Below are positions 17,008 to 26,772 of a DNA stretch of 64,000 nucleotides, piece after piece. Position 1 is the stretch's first letter. Each line of letters begins with the position of its first letter. Below the pieces are notes generated by a model. It saw only the letters and a program-made list of their open reading frames with translations, was not told the DNA's origin and searched no databases. The translations under genes were made by a program, and so were the position numbers. The stretch is taken from the NCBI GenBank assembly GCA_963662245.2, contig CAXXVQ010000001.1:1-64000 (forward strand), given 5' to 3'. The DNA comes from JAFGVL01 sp963662245 (GTDB taxonomy: Bacteria > Bacteroidota > Bacteroidia > Bacteroidales > Paludibacteraceae).

Positions 17008-17015
17008 TAACTTTG
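17008..17015 (+). promoter_or_regulatory. Bacteroidota -7 promoter element for cas12a
   Basis: TAACTTTG matches the Bacteroidota consensus TAnnTTTG and would place the transcript start at about 17022, roughly 30 nt before the cas12a ATG. No good -33 TTTG is seen at the usual spacing, so this is a moderate call. Confidence 0.5.
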
Positions 17016-17054
17016 AGACTCTTAAAAAATATAAACTAAAAAACATTATACATT

Positions 17055-20000
17055 ATGAAAAACCTATCAGCTTTCACCAATCTGTACCAACTATCTAAAA
17101 CACTGCGTTTTGAATTGATTCCGCAAGGAAAAACCTTAGAGCATATCGAAAAAAATGGTTTGCTGATGCAGGACGAACATCGTGCAAACAGCTATAAGGT
17201 TGTCAAAAAGATTATTGATGAATATCATAAATCATTTATTGAGAAGTCATTGGATGGTCTTGAGTTGAATCTCTTGGAAGATTATTTTATGTATTATCAA
17301 ATTCAAAAAAAAGATGATAACCAGAAAAAGCAATTTGAAAATATTCATGCACAGATGCGTAAACAGATTGCAGACAGGTTCACTAAACACGAAAACTATA
17401 AAAACTTATTTGCTAAAGAACTGATTAAAGACGATTTAAAAGCTTTTGTTCAGGATATTGAAGAAAGGGAACTGGTAAAAGAATTTGAAAACTTCACTAC
17501 CTATTTTACAGGCTTTCACGAAAACCGTAAAAACATGTACTCTGCCGAAGATAAATCGACAGCAATTGCATTTAGAATAATCCATCAAAACTTGCCAAAG
17601 TTTATCGACAATATGCGTTCTTTTGAGCGCATTAATAATTCGCCACTAAAAGATAAATTTCTACACATAAATTCTAACGAACAACTTGGGCCAATTATTC
17701 AAATTCTTGCTATTGAAGATGCCTTTAAACTTGATTACTTTAACCAAACGCTTACTCAAACTGGTATTGACAAATACAATCAGCTAATTGGCGGATACAC
17801 ATCAGAAGATAGCAAAACAAAAATTCAAGGATTAAACGAATACATAAACTTATACAACCAAACAGCAAAAAAAGATGACAAACTGCCTAAACTGAAACCT
17901 TTGTTTAAACAAATATTAAGCGACCGTTCTACCGCTTCTTTTATTCCAGAACAATACGAAAACGATAATGAAGTGCTTGAAAGTATTGAGAAACTATATC
18001 AAGAGCTAAATGAACAGGTGTTTAATAAACAGGTAAAAGGAGAGCATTCGCTAAAAGCATTACTTCAAAATTTGCCGGAATATGATTTATCAAAAATATA
18101 TCTGCGAAATGATACTTCAATAACAGATATTTCTCAGAAACTCTTTAATGACTGGGGAGCAGTTCAAAAAGCAATTAATCTGAATTACGATGAAACTTAC
18201 ACCGGAACAAAAAAACTGGGTACAGAAAAATACGAAGATGAGAGAAAGAAAGCATTAAGCAAATATGATAGTTACTCTATTGAGTATTTGAATGACTGTA
18301 TAAGCTTATTGCCAGCAGAGCAATCTAAAAAGAAAATAGAAGAGTATTTCTCAGCTTTTGGCAAAGGAGAAGGTGAGGTAGCAATAAATTTGTTACAGAC
18401 TATAGAAAACAATTACAATCAGGCTAAGAATCTTATAAACACGCCATACCCAGACAATAAAAACCTTGCTCAACAACAAGTGGATGTTGATAAAATCAAA
18501 ACTTTATTGGATAGTATTAAAGCCATGCAATGGTTTATTAAACCACTTCTCGGCAAAGGCAATGAAGCCGAAAAAGACGAACGCTTTTATGGCGAATTTG
18601 CTACCCTTTGGGAAACTCTTGACCAAGTCACACCCCTTTACAATAAGGTGCGAAATTACATGACTCGCAAACCATATTCTACTGAAAAGATAAAACTCAA
18701 TTTTGAGAATTCTACATTATTAGATGGTTGGGATGTTAACAAAGAAACTGACAATACAAGCTTAATCTTTAGAAAAGATGGTCTATTCTATTTGGGTATT
18801 ATGAATAAAAAGCATAACAAAATATTCAAAAAAGAATTTGAAAATACTCAAGACTCATATTTTGAAAAGATGGAATACAAATTATTGCCTGGAGCAAATA
18901 AAATGTTACCAAAAGTTTTCTTTTCAAAATCAAGAATTGATGAATTTAATCCATCAGACCAATTACTAGAGAATTATAAAAATGATACGCATAAGAAAGG
19001 AGATAATTTCAATATAAAAGACTGTCATACATTAATCGACTTTTTTAAGTCATCAATAAACAAACATGAAGACTGGAAGAATTTTGACTTTAAGTTTTCT
19101 GATACAAAAACATATGAAGATTTAAGTGGATTTTATAGAGAAGTCGAAAAACAAGGCTATAAACTATCATTTAAAGCTATTCCAGACACCTCTATCAATC
19201 AACTAGTGGAAGAGGGCAAACTCTATCTATTCCAAATCTATAACAAAGACTTTTCTCCATACAGTAAAGGAACGCCAAACATGCACACCCTTTACTGGAA
19301 AATGCTTTTTGATCCCGAAAACCTGAAAGATGTAGTTTATAAGCTAAATGGACAAGCTGAAGTCTTTTATCGTAAAGCTAGTATAAAACCTGAAGATGTC
19401 GTGATACATAAGGCTAATGAAGCTGTAAATAACAAAAACGAAGCAAACAAAAAGAAACAAAGCACATTTGAATACGACCTCATTAAAGACAAACGCTACA
19501 CAGTAGATAAATTCCAGTTTCATGTGCCTATAACCATGAATTTTAAAGGAGAAGGGCTTAATAATATCAATAGCAAAGTAAACGAACATATACGCCAATC
19601 AAATGATATTCACATCATAGGAATTGACCGTGGAGAACGCCACTTGCTGTATCTTTCAGTTATTGATAGTAAAGGAAGTATTGTAGATCAATACTCGTTA
19701 AATGAAATTGTAAATGAATACAATGGCAATACTTATCGCACAAATTACCATGATTTATTAGACAAACGAGAAGGAGAACGCACCGAAGAACGACGCAACT
19801 GGAAAACCATTGAAAACATCAAAGAACTCAAACAAGGCTACTTGAGCCAGGTAATTCACAAAATCAGTGAACTCATAATAAAATACAATGCCATTGTAGT
19901 GCTGGAAGACCTTAATACAGGATTTATGCGCGGACGCCAAAAGGTAGAAAAATCAGTCTATCAGCAATTTGAGAAGATGCTGATTGATAAACTTAACTAC

Positions 20001-20789
20001 TTAGTAGATAAGAAGAAAGCTACATCTGAGTTAAGCGGAACTTTAAAAGCGTTGCAACTAACCAATAAATTTGAGAGTTTCCAAAAAATGGGAAAACAAA
20101 GCGGTTTCTTATTTTATATACCGGCTTGGAATACCAGTAAAATGGATCCGGTTACAGGTTTTGTAAACCTTATGGACACTCGTTATGAAAATATGGATAA
20201 GGCAAAAGCATTCTTCAACAAATTTGACTCGATTAAATTTAATAACACAAAAAACTATTTTGAATTTGTAATTAAGAAATACAGTTTGTTTAGCGGTAAA
20301 GCTGATGACACAAAGCAAGATTGGACTATATGCACATACGGCACTCGCATAGAAACATTCCGAAACTCTGAAAAAAACAGTCAATGGGATAGTAAGGAGA
20401 TTGATCTTACAAGTTCATTTAAAGACTTGTTTGCAAAATATAACATCAACATAAATGCAGATATTAAAGATGAAATAACAAAGCAAACTAACAAAGAATT
20501 CTTTACTGATTTATTAAAACTATTAAAACTAACGCTACAAATGCGTAACAGCATTACAGGTACTGAAACTGATTACTTGATTTCACCGGTGGCAAATGAA
20601 AGTGGCGAATTTTTCGATACCAGAAATGAAACAAAACATTTACCCAATAATGCCGATGCTAATGGTGCCTACAACATCGCTCGCAAAGGTTTGTGGGTTA
20701 TTAACCAAATCAAAAATCCGAATACGGATTTAAAGAAATTGAAATTGGCAATATCAAATAAAGAATGGATGCAATTTGTGCAATCGTAG
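17055..20789 (+). CDS. cas12a: Cas12a (Cpf1), type V-A CRISPR effector nuclease
   Basis: This 1244-aa protein processes its own crRNA and cuts DNA next to a T-rich PAM. The N-terminus (NLYQLSKTLRFELIPQGKT) is standard. Nuclease residues are all present: RuvC-I Asp858 (GIDRGERHL), RuvC-II Glu951 (VVLEDLN), RuvC-III Asp1201 (NADANGAYN) and the Nuc-domain Arg1164 (LQMRNS). The crRNA-processing residues equivalent to FnCas12a H843, K852 and K869 appear as His785, Lys794 and Lys811. The PAM-contact block reads GANKMLPKVFFSK, as in FnCas12a. Length is close to that of LbCas12a. There are no frameshifts. The stop codon touches a RAYT palindrome. It is followed by the RAYT gene and then cas4-cas1-cas2, so the operon is complete but interrupted. 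Confidence 0.98.
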   Translation: MKNLSAFTNLYQLSKTLRFELIPQGKTLEHIEKNGLLMQDEHRANSYKVVKKIIDEYHKSFIEKSLDGLELNLLEDYFMYYQIQKKDDNQKKQFENIHAQMRKQIADRFTKHENYKNLFAKELIKDDLKAFVQDIEERELVKEFENFTTYFTGFHENRKNMYSAEDKSTAIAFRIIHQNLPKFIDNMRSFERINNSPLKDKFLHINSNEQLGPIIQILAIEDAFKLDYFNQTLTQTGIDKYNQLIGGYTSEDSKTKIQGLNEYINLYNQTAKKDDKLPKLKPLFKQILSDRSTASFIPEQYENDNEVLESIEKLYQELNEQVFNKQVKGEHSLKALLQNLPEYDLSKIYLRNDTSITDISQKLFNDWGAVQKAINLNYDETYTGTKKLGTEKYEDERKKALSKYDSYSIEYLNDCISLLPAEQSKKKIEEYFSAFGKGEGEVAINLLQTIENNYNQAKNLINTPYPDNKNLAQQQVDVDKIKTLLDSIKAMQWFIKPLLGKGNEAEKDERFYGEFATLWETLDQVTPLYNKVRNYMTRKPYSTEKIKLNFENSTLLDGWDVNKETDNTSLIFRKDGLFYLGIMNKKHNKIFKKEFENTQDSYFEKMEYKLLPGANKMLPKVFFSKSRIDEFNPSDQLLENYKNDTHKKGDNFNIKDCHTLIDFFKSSINKHEDWKNFDFKFSDTKTYEDLSGFYREVEKQGYKLSFKAIPDTSINQLVEEGKLYLFQIYNKDFSPYSKGTPNMHTLYWKMLFDPENLKDVVYKLNGQAEVFYRKASIKPEDVVIHKANEAVNNKNEANKKKQSTFEYDLIKDKRYTVDKFQFHVPITMNFKGEGLNNINSKVNEHIRQSNDIHIIGIDRGERHLLYLSVIDSKGSIVDQYSLNEIVNEYNGNTYRTNYHDLLDKREGERTEERRNWKTIENIKELKQGYLSQVIHKISELIIKYNAIVVLEDLNTGFMRGRQKVEKSVYQQFEKMLIDKLNYLVDKKKATSELSGTLKALQLTNKFESFQKMGKQSGFLFYIPAWNTSKMDPVTGFVNLMDTRYENMDKAKAFFNKFDSIKFNNTKNYFEFVIKKYSLFSGKADDTKQDWTICTYGTRIETFRNSEKNSQWDSKEIDLTSSFKDLFAKYNININADIKDEITKQTNKEFFTDLLKLLKLTLQMRNSITGTETDYLISPVANESGEFFDTRNETKHLPNNADANGAYNIARKGLWVINQIKNPNTDLKKLKLAISNKEWMQFVQS

Positions 20790-20810
20790 AGACGCAAGAT
20801 TTTGCGTCTC
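20789..20810. repeat. RAYT-associated palindrome, copy 1 (at the cas12a stop codon)
   Basis: GAGACGCAAGAT followed by TTTGCGTCTC forms a 22-bp near-perfect palindrome. Its first base is the last base of the cas12a stop codon. The same palindrome recurs several times within and after the RAYT gene. Confidence 0.85.
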
Positions 20811-20860
20811 AAACAAAAAATAAACAATGGATAAATTTCAAAATAATTGCGTAGCACATC

Positions 20861-21568
20861 ATGAGCACCGACAAAGAAAAATATTTTGCGAATAAATACA
20901 GGATTCCGTCTGCCCGTTTACATTCATGGAATTACGGGTGGGACGGTACCTATTTTATTACCATTTGTACACAGGGTAGGGTTTATTATTTTGGGGATAT
21001 CGTAGAGACGCCGGATGTGGTAGAGACGCAAAATCTTGCGTCTCTACCACATACACCCAAAAATGAAATGCAATTATCCCCATTAGGACAGCACGCACAT
21101 CAATGTGCCGTAAATATTCCTCTGCATTTTCCATTTGTGCAGATGAACGAATTGGTGATTATGCCCAACCATGTGCATTTATTATTTACGATTCATAAAA
21201 CAAATAAAAATACGCCTGCGAATACCGTACAGACGCAAAATCTTGCGTCTCAAACAATCCCAAATAACAACGAAACAAATGAAACGCAAAATTTTGCGTC
21301 TGATAATGATAATAACCGCACAACAATAGAGACGCAAGATTTTGCGTCTCTACCGGGAAACCGTTTCGGGGCACAATCGGGTAATGTGGCGTCGATTATT
21401 AGGGGATTTAAAATCGGGGTAACAAAATTTGCACGCAATAACCATATTGATTTTTGTTGGCAAACCCGTTTTCACGACCATATTGTACGCAATCCTCAGG
21501 AATATAACCGCATACAGGATTATATTCAATCCAATGTGGCAAATTGGAAAAATGATTCTTTAAAATAA
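20861..21568 (+). CDS. REP-associated tyrosine transposase (RAYT, IS200/IS605-like TnpA)
   Basis: A 235-aa Y1 (HUH) single-strand transposase. The N-terminal signature RLHSWNYGWDGTYFITICTQ is typical of RAYT proteins. The metal-binding HUH motif is in MPNHVHLLF, and the nucleophile tyrosine is probably in RNPQEYNRIQDYIQ near the C-terminus. Between these lies a long low-complexity insert made of repeated ETQNLAS / ETQDFAS heptapeptides, which is the palindrome read in frame. RAYTs act on REP palindromes in the host genome. It sits between cas12a and cas4 in the same direction, with no own promoter evident, so it is probably read through from cas12a. Confidence 0.9.
   Translation: MSTDKEKYFANKYRIPSARLHSWNYGWDGTYFITICTQGRVYYFGDIVETPDVVETQNLASLPHTPKNEMQLSPLGQHAHQCAVNIPLHFPFVQMNELVIMPNHVHLLFTIHKTNKNTPANTVQTQNLASQTIPNNNETNETQNFASDNDNNRTTIETQDFASLPGNRFGAQSGNVASIIRGFKIGVTKFARNNHIDFCWQTRFHDHIVRNPQEYNRIQDYIQSNVANWKNDSLK
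21017..21050. repeat. RAYT palindrome, copy 2 (inside the RAYT gene)
   Basis: The longest copy, 34 bp: GTGGTAGAGACGCAAAA then TCTTGCGTCTCTACCAC. It is in frame and encodes the peptide VETQNLASLP. The outer arm GTGGTAGAGAC extends the core of copy 1. Confidence 0.9.
21231..21352. repeat. RAYT palindromes, copies 3-5 (inside the RAYT gene)
   Basis: Three copies: 21231-21250 (AGACGCAAAATCTTGCGTCT), 21284-21299 (ACGCAAAATTTTGCGT) and 21327-21352 (TAGAGACGCAAGAT then TTTGCGTCTCTA). All keep the reading frame and encode T-Q-N/D-L/F-A-S. Cores alternate between CAAAATCTTG and CAAGATTTTG, which are the two orientations of one element. Confidence 0.88.
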
Positions 21569-21582
21569 ATTTAATAATGTAC

Positions 21583-21602
21583 AGATGCAAAATCATGCAT
21601 CT
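21583..21602. repeat. RAYT palindrome, copy 6 (degenerate, before cas4)
   Basis: AGATGCAAAATCATGCATCT, with paired changes in both arms (GACGC to GATGC, GCGTC to GCATC). The compensating change suggests selection for the hairpin. It lies 9 bp before the cas4 start. Confidence 0.75.
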
Positions 21603-21610
21603 CTCTATAA

Positions 21611-22177
21611 ATGCAAGACTACATTTCCATATCCACGCTCAATGACTTTATTTTCTGCCCATATTCCATTTATCTGCATAATGTGTATATGGGTGGAAAT
21701 GAAGAACTGGTGCATGCCACGCCTCAAACCAGGGGCAAGGCAGCACACCAAAACATTGACCAACAGAAATACAGTTCACGCAAAGATGATATTTCAGCAA
21801 TTTCAATATATAGCAACGAACTGGGACTGATAGGAAAAATAGACTTGTACAAAGGCAAAGAAAAGATATTAATAGAACGCAAATATCAGTTAAACACTAT
21901 TTTCAGAGGACAGGTTTACCAACTATGGGCACAATATTTTTGCATGACAGAAATGGGGTATGAAGTAAACAAACTCGCATTTTATGCAATATCAGTGAAC
22001 CAAACAATACCCATAGAACTACCCAACGAAGCAGATAAGCATGAGTTAATCCGGTTTATCAGTCAGTTTAAAACATATGACCCTACTCAAACCATAAATA
22101 CTAACCCCAATAAATGTGCACATTGCATTTATTGCAACTTATGTGATAAAATTGAGATAGAAAATGTTTACACTTAA
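21611..22177 (+). CDS. cas4: Cas4 exonuclease (CRISPR adaptation)
   Basis: A 188-aa RecB-like PD-(D/E)xK nuclease with an iron-sulfur site. Nuclease residues are D78 (GKIDLY) and E89-x-K91 (LIERKYQ), with a downstream Q-motif (QVYQLWAQY). The cluster cysteines are C16 (FIFCPYS) and the C-terminal CAHCIYCNLC group (C169, C172, C175, C178), one more than the four needed. Cas4 trims prespacers and selects PAM-proximal ends before integration by Cas1-Cas2. It overlaps cas1 by 14 bases. Confidence 0.95.
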   Translation: MQDYISISTLNDFIFCPYSIYLHNVYMGGNEELVHATPQTRGKAAHQNIDQQKYSSRKDDISAISIYSNELGLIGKIDLYKGKEKILIERKYQLNTIFRGQVYQLWAQYFCMTEMGYEVNKLAFYAISVNQTIPIELPNEADKHELIRFISQFKTYDPTQTINTNPNKCAHCIYCNLCDKIEIENVYT

Positions 22178-23135
22178 AGACATGCAGTACCGTTCGGTTT
22201 TTGTGATAAATTGTATCGAGAATAAAGCCTTACGAGTTCAAAGTGGTGCCTTACTACTGGAAGACACCGAAACAAACAAAACGCTTACCAAACTTCCATT
22301 TCAGAAGATTCTGGCACTGTTTGTAGTCGGTCACATTACCATTACCACCGCTTTGATTGACAAGTGCACCAAATATGGTGTTCCTCTAGTGGTAATGAAA
22401 CCAAACTTTCGTCCGGTATTTTTCTACGCCATCACCGCAGAAGCAAATTTCTTGTTACGCCAACAACAGCATGCTTTGCCCAAAGAAGATTTGCACATCC
22501 CTAAAGTGCTGGTAATGAATAAAATTAGAAATCAGCTTCGCTTGCTTGAAAAAACACGGCAAAAAACCGAGAATATCCAAAAAGCGAAAGAGCATTACCC
22601 GAAAGCGATTGAACTGGTAAAAAATGCCACTGATTATGAAACTGTAATGGGTTTAGAGGGTAGAGTTGCCAAACAATTTTTTACGGCATATTTTGAATGT
22701 TTAGGCTGGAAGGGCAGATGCCCCAGGGCAAAAACAGACCCCATTAACAGCACTTTGGATATTGGTTACACCATTTTGTTTAACTATATAGAAGCCTTTA
22801 CGCGCCTGTTTGGTTTTGACCCTTATGTGGGTGTATATCACAGGCTCTGGTTTAGGCGAAAGTCACTTATTTGTGACCTAATGGAGCCCTTTCGCTGCCT
22901 GATAGAGCAACAAGTACGCAAAGCATTTAATACAAAACAGTGCAAGGCTGATGATTTTAAAATTTTCAAAAATGAATATGTACTTAAGCGTGAGAAAAAC
23001 AGGGATTACACCAAAATGTTTTATGATGTGCTGATTGAACATAAAACAGAAACATTTCGTTATGTGCGAGACTATTACCGCTGCTTTATGCAACGAAAAA
23101 GTGCACCGGAATATCCTGAGTTTTTATTAAAATAA
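22164..23135 (+). CDS. cas1: Cas1 spacer integrase
   Basis: 323 aa, with an N-terminal beta domain and a C-terminal helical catalytic domain. The metal-binding residues are E165 (GLEGRVAKQFF), H226 (GVYHRL) and E241 (DLMEPFR). It is the catalytic subunit of the Cas1-Cas2 integrase that inserts new spacers at the leader end of the array. Length is usual for type V-A Cas1. The start inside cas4 and the 10-bp gap to cas2 show a tight adaptation operon. Confidence 0.96.
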   Translation: MFTLKDMQYRSVFVINCIENKALRVQSGALLLEDTETNKTLTKLPFQKILALFVVGHITITTALIDKCTKYGVPLVVMKPNFRPVFFYAITAEANFLLRQQQHALPKEDLHIPKVLVMNKIRNQLRLLEKTRQKTENIQKAKEHYPKAIELVKNATDYETVMGLEGRVAKQFFTAYFECLGWKGRCPRAKTDPINSTLDIGYTILFNYIEAFTRLFGFDPYVGVYHRLWFRRKSLICDLMEPFRCLIEQQVRKAFNTKQCKADDFKIFKNEYVLKREKNRDYTKMFYDVLIEHKTETFRYVRDYYRCFMQRKSAPEYPEFLLK

Positions 23136-23145
23136 CGGAAAGCTT

Positions 23146-23421
23146 ATGATAGTAGTCAGTTACGATATATCAGATACAAAACTTCGCACCAAATTCTCAA
23201 AGTTTTTGATTAAAGAGGGAGGTGTCCGCTTACAATTCTCAGTGTATGAAATCAATAACTCAAAACGAATTATTGATACCCTGAAAATAAAAATTGAAAG
23301 CCAATTTGCTAAACAATTTGATGGCGGAGATAGTGTGTTTATTTTTGAGACCAACTTGCATGAATGCATAAAATATGGTAATGCAATTCATCGCGACCAA
23401 GATTTAATCTTTTTTGATTAA
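23146..23421 (+). CDS. cas2: Cas2, structural subunit of the spacer integrase
   Basis: 91 aa with the ferredoxin-like fold opening MIVVSYDISDTKLRTKFSKF, where D7 is the conserved acid, and RLQFSVYEI as the second strand. It dimerises and bridges two Cas1 dimers. It is the last cas gene; the array leader follows directly. Confidence 0.95.
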   Translation: MIVVSYDISDTKLRTKFSKFLIKEGGVRLQFSVYEINNSKRIIDTLKIKIESQFAKQFDGGDSVFIFETNLHECIKYGNAIHRDQDLIFFD

Positions 23422-23552
23422 TACAAAGCCTCGTGTTTATATTATTTGCAAAAACATCAAGAATAAACACAAACAATTGAACATTAGCTCTTTGACATAA
23501 TTTATTAAAATCTTACAAATATTTAGGTGGGGGAAAAAACTCTAGTTAAAGT

Positions 23553-23604
23553 TTTGGTGTAAACCCTTATTAATAACTATATTTGCAGTGGAATTTTTAT
23601 TCCA
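23553..23604 (+). promoter_or_regulatory. CRISPR leader promoter and leader-end hairpin
   Basis: Within the leader (23422-23608), TTTG (23553-23556) and TATATTTG (23578-23585) are spaced 21 nt apart, matching the Bacteroidota -33/-7 consensus TTTG and TAnnTTTG. Transcription would start at about 23590, right at a perfect small hairpin TGGAAT-TTTT-ATTCCA (23589-23604) that ends 4 nt before the first repeat. Confidence 0.65.
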
Positions 23605-23608
23605 TAGA

Positions 23609-26600
23609 GGCTAGAAGCCTCACTAAATTTCTACTATTGTAGATTCCGACTTAACTGTTTTTATCATTTATTGGCTAGAAGCCTCACTAAATTTCTACTA
23701 TTGTAGATCTGCGTTCGGTACTATTGCCGTAATAGGCTAGAAGCCTCACTAAATTTCTACTATTGTAGATTCTCCAAGTACATCTGACATTTGTTGCGGG
23801 CTAGAAGCCTCACTAAATTTCTACTATTGTAGATATTCCACTGTGTGAATTCTGCAAGTAGAGGCTAGAAGCCTCACTAAATTTCTACTATTGTAGATAT
23901 GCATGTTCTCGGTAGAGCTTCTTCGCTGCGGCTAGAAGCCTCACTAAATTTCTACTATTGTAGATGCGTATGTACCAATTGAAGTATTTAACGGGCTAGA
24001 AGCCTCACTAAATTTCTACTATTGTAGATGCTTCTGCTAGCTCCTTAGTTTTGTTATAGGCTAGAAGCCTCACTAAATTTCTACTATTGTAGATTGAAAA
24101 CAATTGAAGAAGCTGCTCTAGAATGGCTAGAAGCCTCACTAAATTTCTACTATTGTAGATTTATTTGCCTCTAATAATGTTACACTAGAAGGCTAGAAGC
24201 CTCACTAAATTTCTACTATTGTAGATATTCGCTCCCCCAAGCACCACTCTCCCAAGGCTAGAAGCCTCACTAAATTTCTACTATTGTAGATTAACTCTTC
24301 TCGTTCTCTATCATATTGGTAGGCTAGAAGCCTCACTAAATTTCTACTATTGTAGATCTCTACTGGTGCAATCTTTCGTGAATCAAGGCTAGAAGCCTCA
24401 CTAAATTTCTACTATTGTAGATCAATTACTGCAAGTGCAATTCATACTCTTGGCTAGAAGCCTCACTAAATTTCTACTATTGTAGATGCATATCCCAAAA
24501 TCATTTCGTCAACTACTGGCTAGAAGCCTCACTAAATTTCTACTATTGTAGATCTATAACTGGAACAATCGCAACAGATACGCCGGGCTAGAAGCCTCAC
24601 TAAATTTCTACTATTGTAGATATAATCTGGTGATACGATTAGATATTTAGGCTAGAAGCCTCACTAAATTTCTACTATTGTAGATTTCGTATCTCCTATG
24701 TTAACTAAGTCAGGCTAGAAGCCTCACTAAATTTCTACTATTGTAGATTCCTACTAAAGCGATTCCATCGTTAGGCAGGCTAGAAGCCTCACTAAATTTC
24801 TACTATTGTAGATTGCAGATGGACGAATAATGAATCCTTCAGGGCTAGAAGCCTCACTAAATTTCTACTATTGTAGATCCAATCTAGCAAACAACTCACA
24901 CCCTCAAGGCTAGAAGCCTCACTAAATTTCTACTATTGTAGATTTTTATCGCAAGCAATTAACATAATCTTAGGCTAGAAGCCTCACTAAATTTCTACTA
25001 TTGTAGATGAAATAATGGCTTACGATACTAAAATATTGGCTAGAAGCCTCACTAAATTTCTACTATTGTAGATATATGCTGTTTCTGCTAGTTTTGGCGT
25101 GGCTAGAAGCCTCACTAAATTTCTACTATTGTAGATCGGTACTAAATACTTCACTTTCTAAAATGGCTAGAAGCCTCACTAAATTTCTACTATTGTAGAT
25201 TGTTGTGCCTGCTCCTTGTATTGTAATATGGCTAGAAGCCTCACTAAATTTCTACTATTGTAGATTATGACAATTGAGAGATAAACCAACTCAAGGCTAG
25301 AAGCCTCACTAAATTTCTACTATTGTAGATGTTCTTGGCTCTCTAAAGGCTGCATTTACGGCTAGAAGCCTCACTAAATTTCTACTATTGTAGATAATTA
25401 TTGCTTCTTGCGGGTTTTCATAGTAGGCTAGAAGCCTCACTAAATTTCTACTATTGTAGATCTGCTTGCTTTGCTTCTTTTGAACCTGAACGGCTAGAAG
25501 CCTCACTAAATTTCTACTATTGTAGATATGGTAAAAATGTTTGTTATTAAAATGGCGGCTAGAAGCCTCACTAAATTTCTACTATTGTAGATAGGTAGAG
25601 CAGATGAAAAAAAACAACCCGGCTAGAAGCCTCACTAAATTTCTACTATTGTAGATAATATTTATTGATAATGACAGCAAGCTTGGCTAGAAGCCTCACT
25701 AAATTTCTACTATTGTAGATCTTAACTGCTTCAATATACATTAACATTCGGCTAGAAGCCTCACTAAATTTCTACTATTGTAGATATGGAATTGATTTTC
25801 CCAGCCGGCTATAATAGGCTAGAAGCCTCACTAAATTTCTACTATTGTAGATCATTCTCCACGCATAGGGCAGACGCAATAGGCTAGAAGCCTCACTAAA
25901 TTTCTACTATTGTAGATTTTAAAATGTATAATTAATGTCTAAAAATGGCTAGAAGCCTCACTAAATTTCTACTATTGTAGATTCTTCTTCTGTTTTAAAC
26001 AAGTCATCTGGCTAGAAGCCTCACTAAATTTCTACTATTGTAGATAGGGATAGACCTCATCCTGTTCCGTGTGGAAGGCTAGAAGCCTCACTAAATTTCT
26101 ACTATTGTAGATTTTTTGTACCCTTCTGACCCTGAATTTGAGGCTAGAAGCCTCACTAAATTTCTACTATTGTAGATAGCGTTTTTTGGGAAGATGGCTT
26201 AGGTCAGGCTAGAAGCCTCACTAAATTTCTACTATTGTAGATAGTGGCACTTATCCAAATGCAACTACCATGGGCTAGAAGCCTCACTAAATTTCTACTA
26301 TTGTAGATATGTGTAGTAACAATGCGAATAATATTGGCTAGAAGCCTCACTAAATTTCTACTATTGTAGATCCTTGATTCCCTCTTATCCTGCTATCATC
26401 TGGCTAGAAGCCTCACTAAATTTCTACTATTGTAGATAAATATCCAAACACACGAGGATTAATTGGAGGCTAGAAGCCTCACTAAATTTCTACTATTGTA
26501 GATTAATCTCTCCGATAACTTGCGAGCCATCGGCTAGAAGCCTCACTAAATTTCTACTATTGTAGATATTATATTCTGGAGAATGGAGTTAGGCGATGGG

Positions 26601-26766
26601 CTAGAAGCCTCACTAAATTTCTACTATTGTAGATAGCCTTGTATTGTTTAGCATTTGTTCCAAAGGGCTAGAAGCCTCACTAAATTTCTACTATTGTAGA
26701 TTATTTGAGCATGATAGTGTAGCGGTGGAAGGCTAGAAGCCTCACTAAATTTCTACTATTGTAGAT
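23609..26766 (+). CRISPR. Type V-A CRISPR array, 49 repeats and 48 spacers
   Basis: I counted 49 repeats of 36 nt, first at 23609 and last at 26731, with spacers of 26-32 nt (mostly 28-30). The repeat starts GGCTAGAAGCCTCACTAAAT and ends TTCTACTATTGTAGAT. The 3' part forms the Cas12a pseudoknot stem TCTAC-TATT-GTAGA. The 5' part can form a small extra hairpin GGCT-AGA-AGCC in the segment normally trimmed away. Repeats look identical from leader to far end, with no decayed terminal repeat. crRNAs read on the plus strand, the same direction as the cas genes. No tracrRNA is needed for Cas12a. Confidence 0.99.
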
Positions 26767-26772
26767 TAAAAG

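Noticed and set aside
17055..20789. PAM-contact change in Cas12a (GANKMLPK instead of GPNKMLPK)
   Set aside because: It differs from LbCas12a but equals FnCas12a, so it is normal variation.
25309..25506. A 65-aa minus-strand frame inside the CRISPR array
   Set aside because: It is made of repeat and spacer sequence, with repeated YNSRNLV motifs from the repeat unit. Not a gene.
23422..26766. tracrRNA for the CRISPR system
   Set aside because: Cas12a needs none, and I saw no anti-repeat outside the array.
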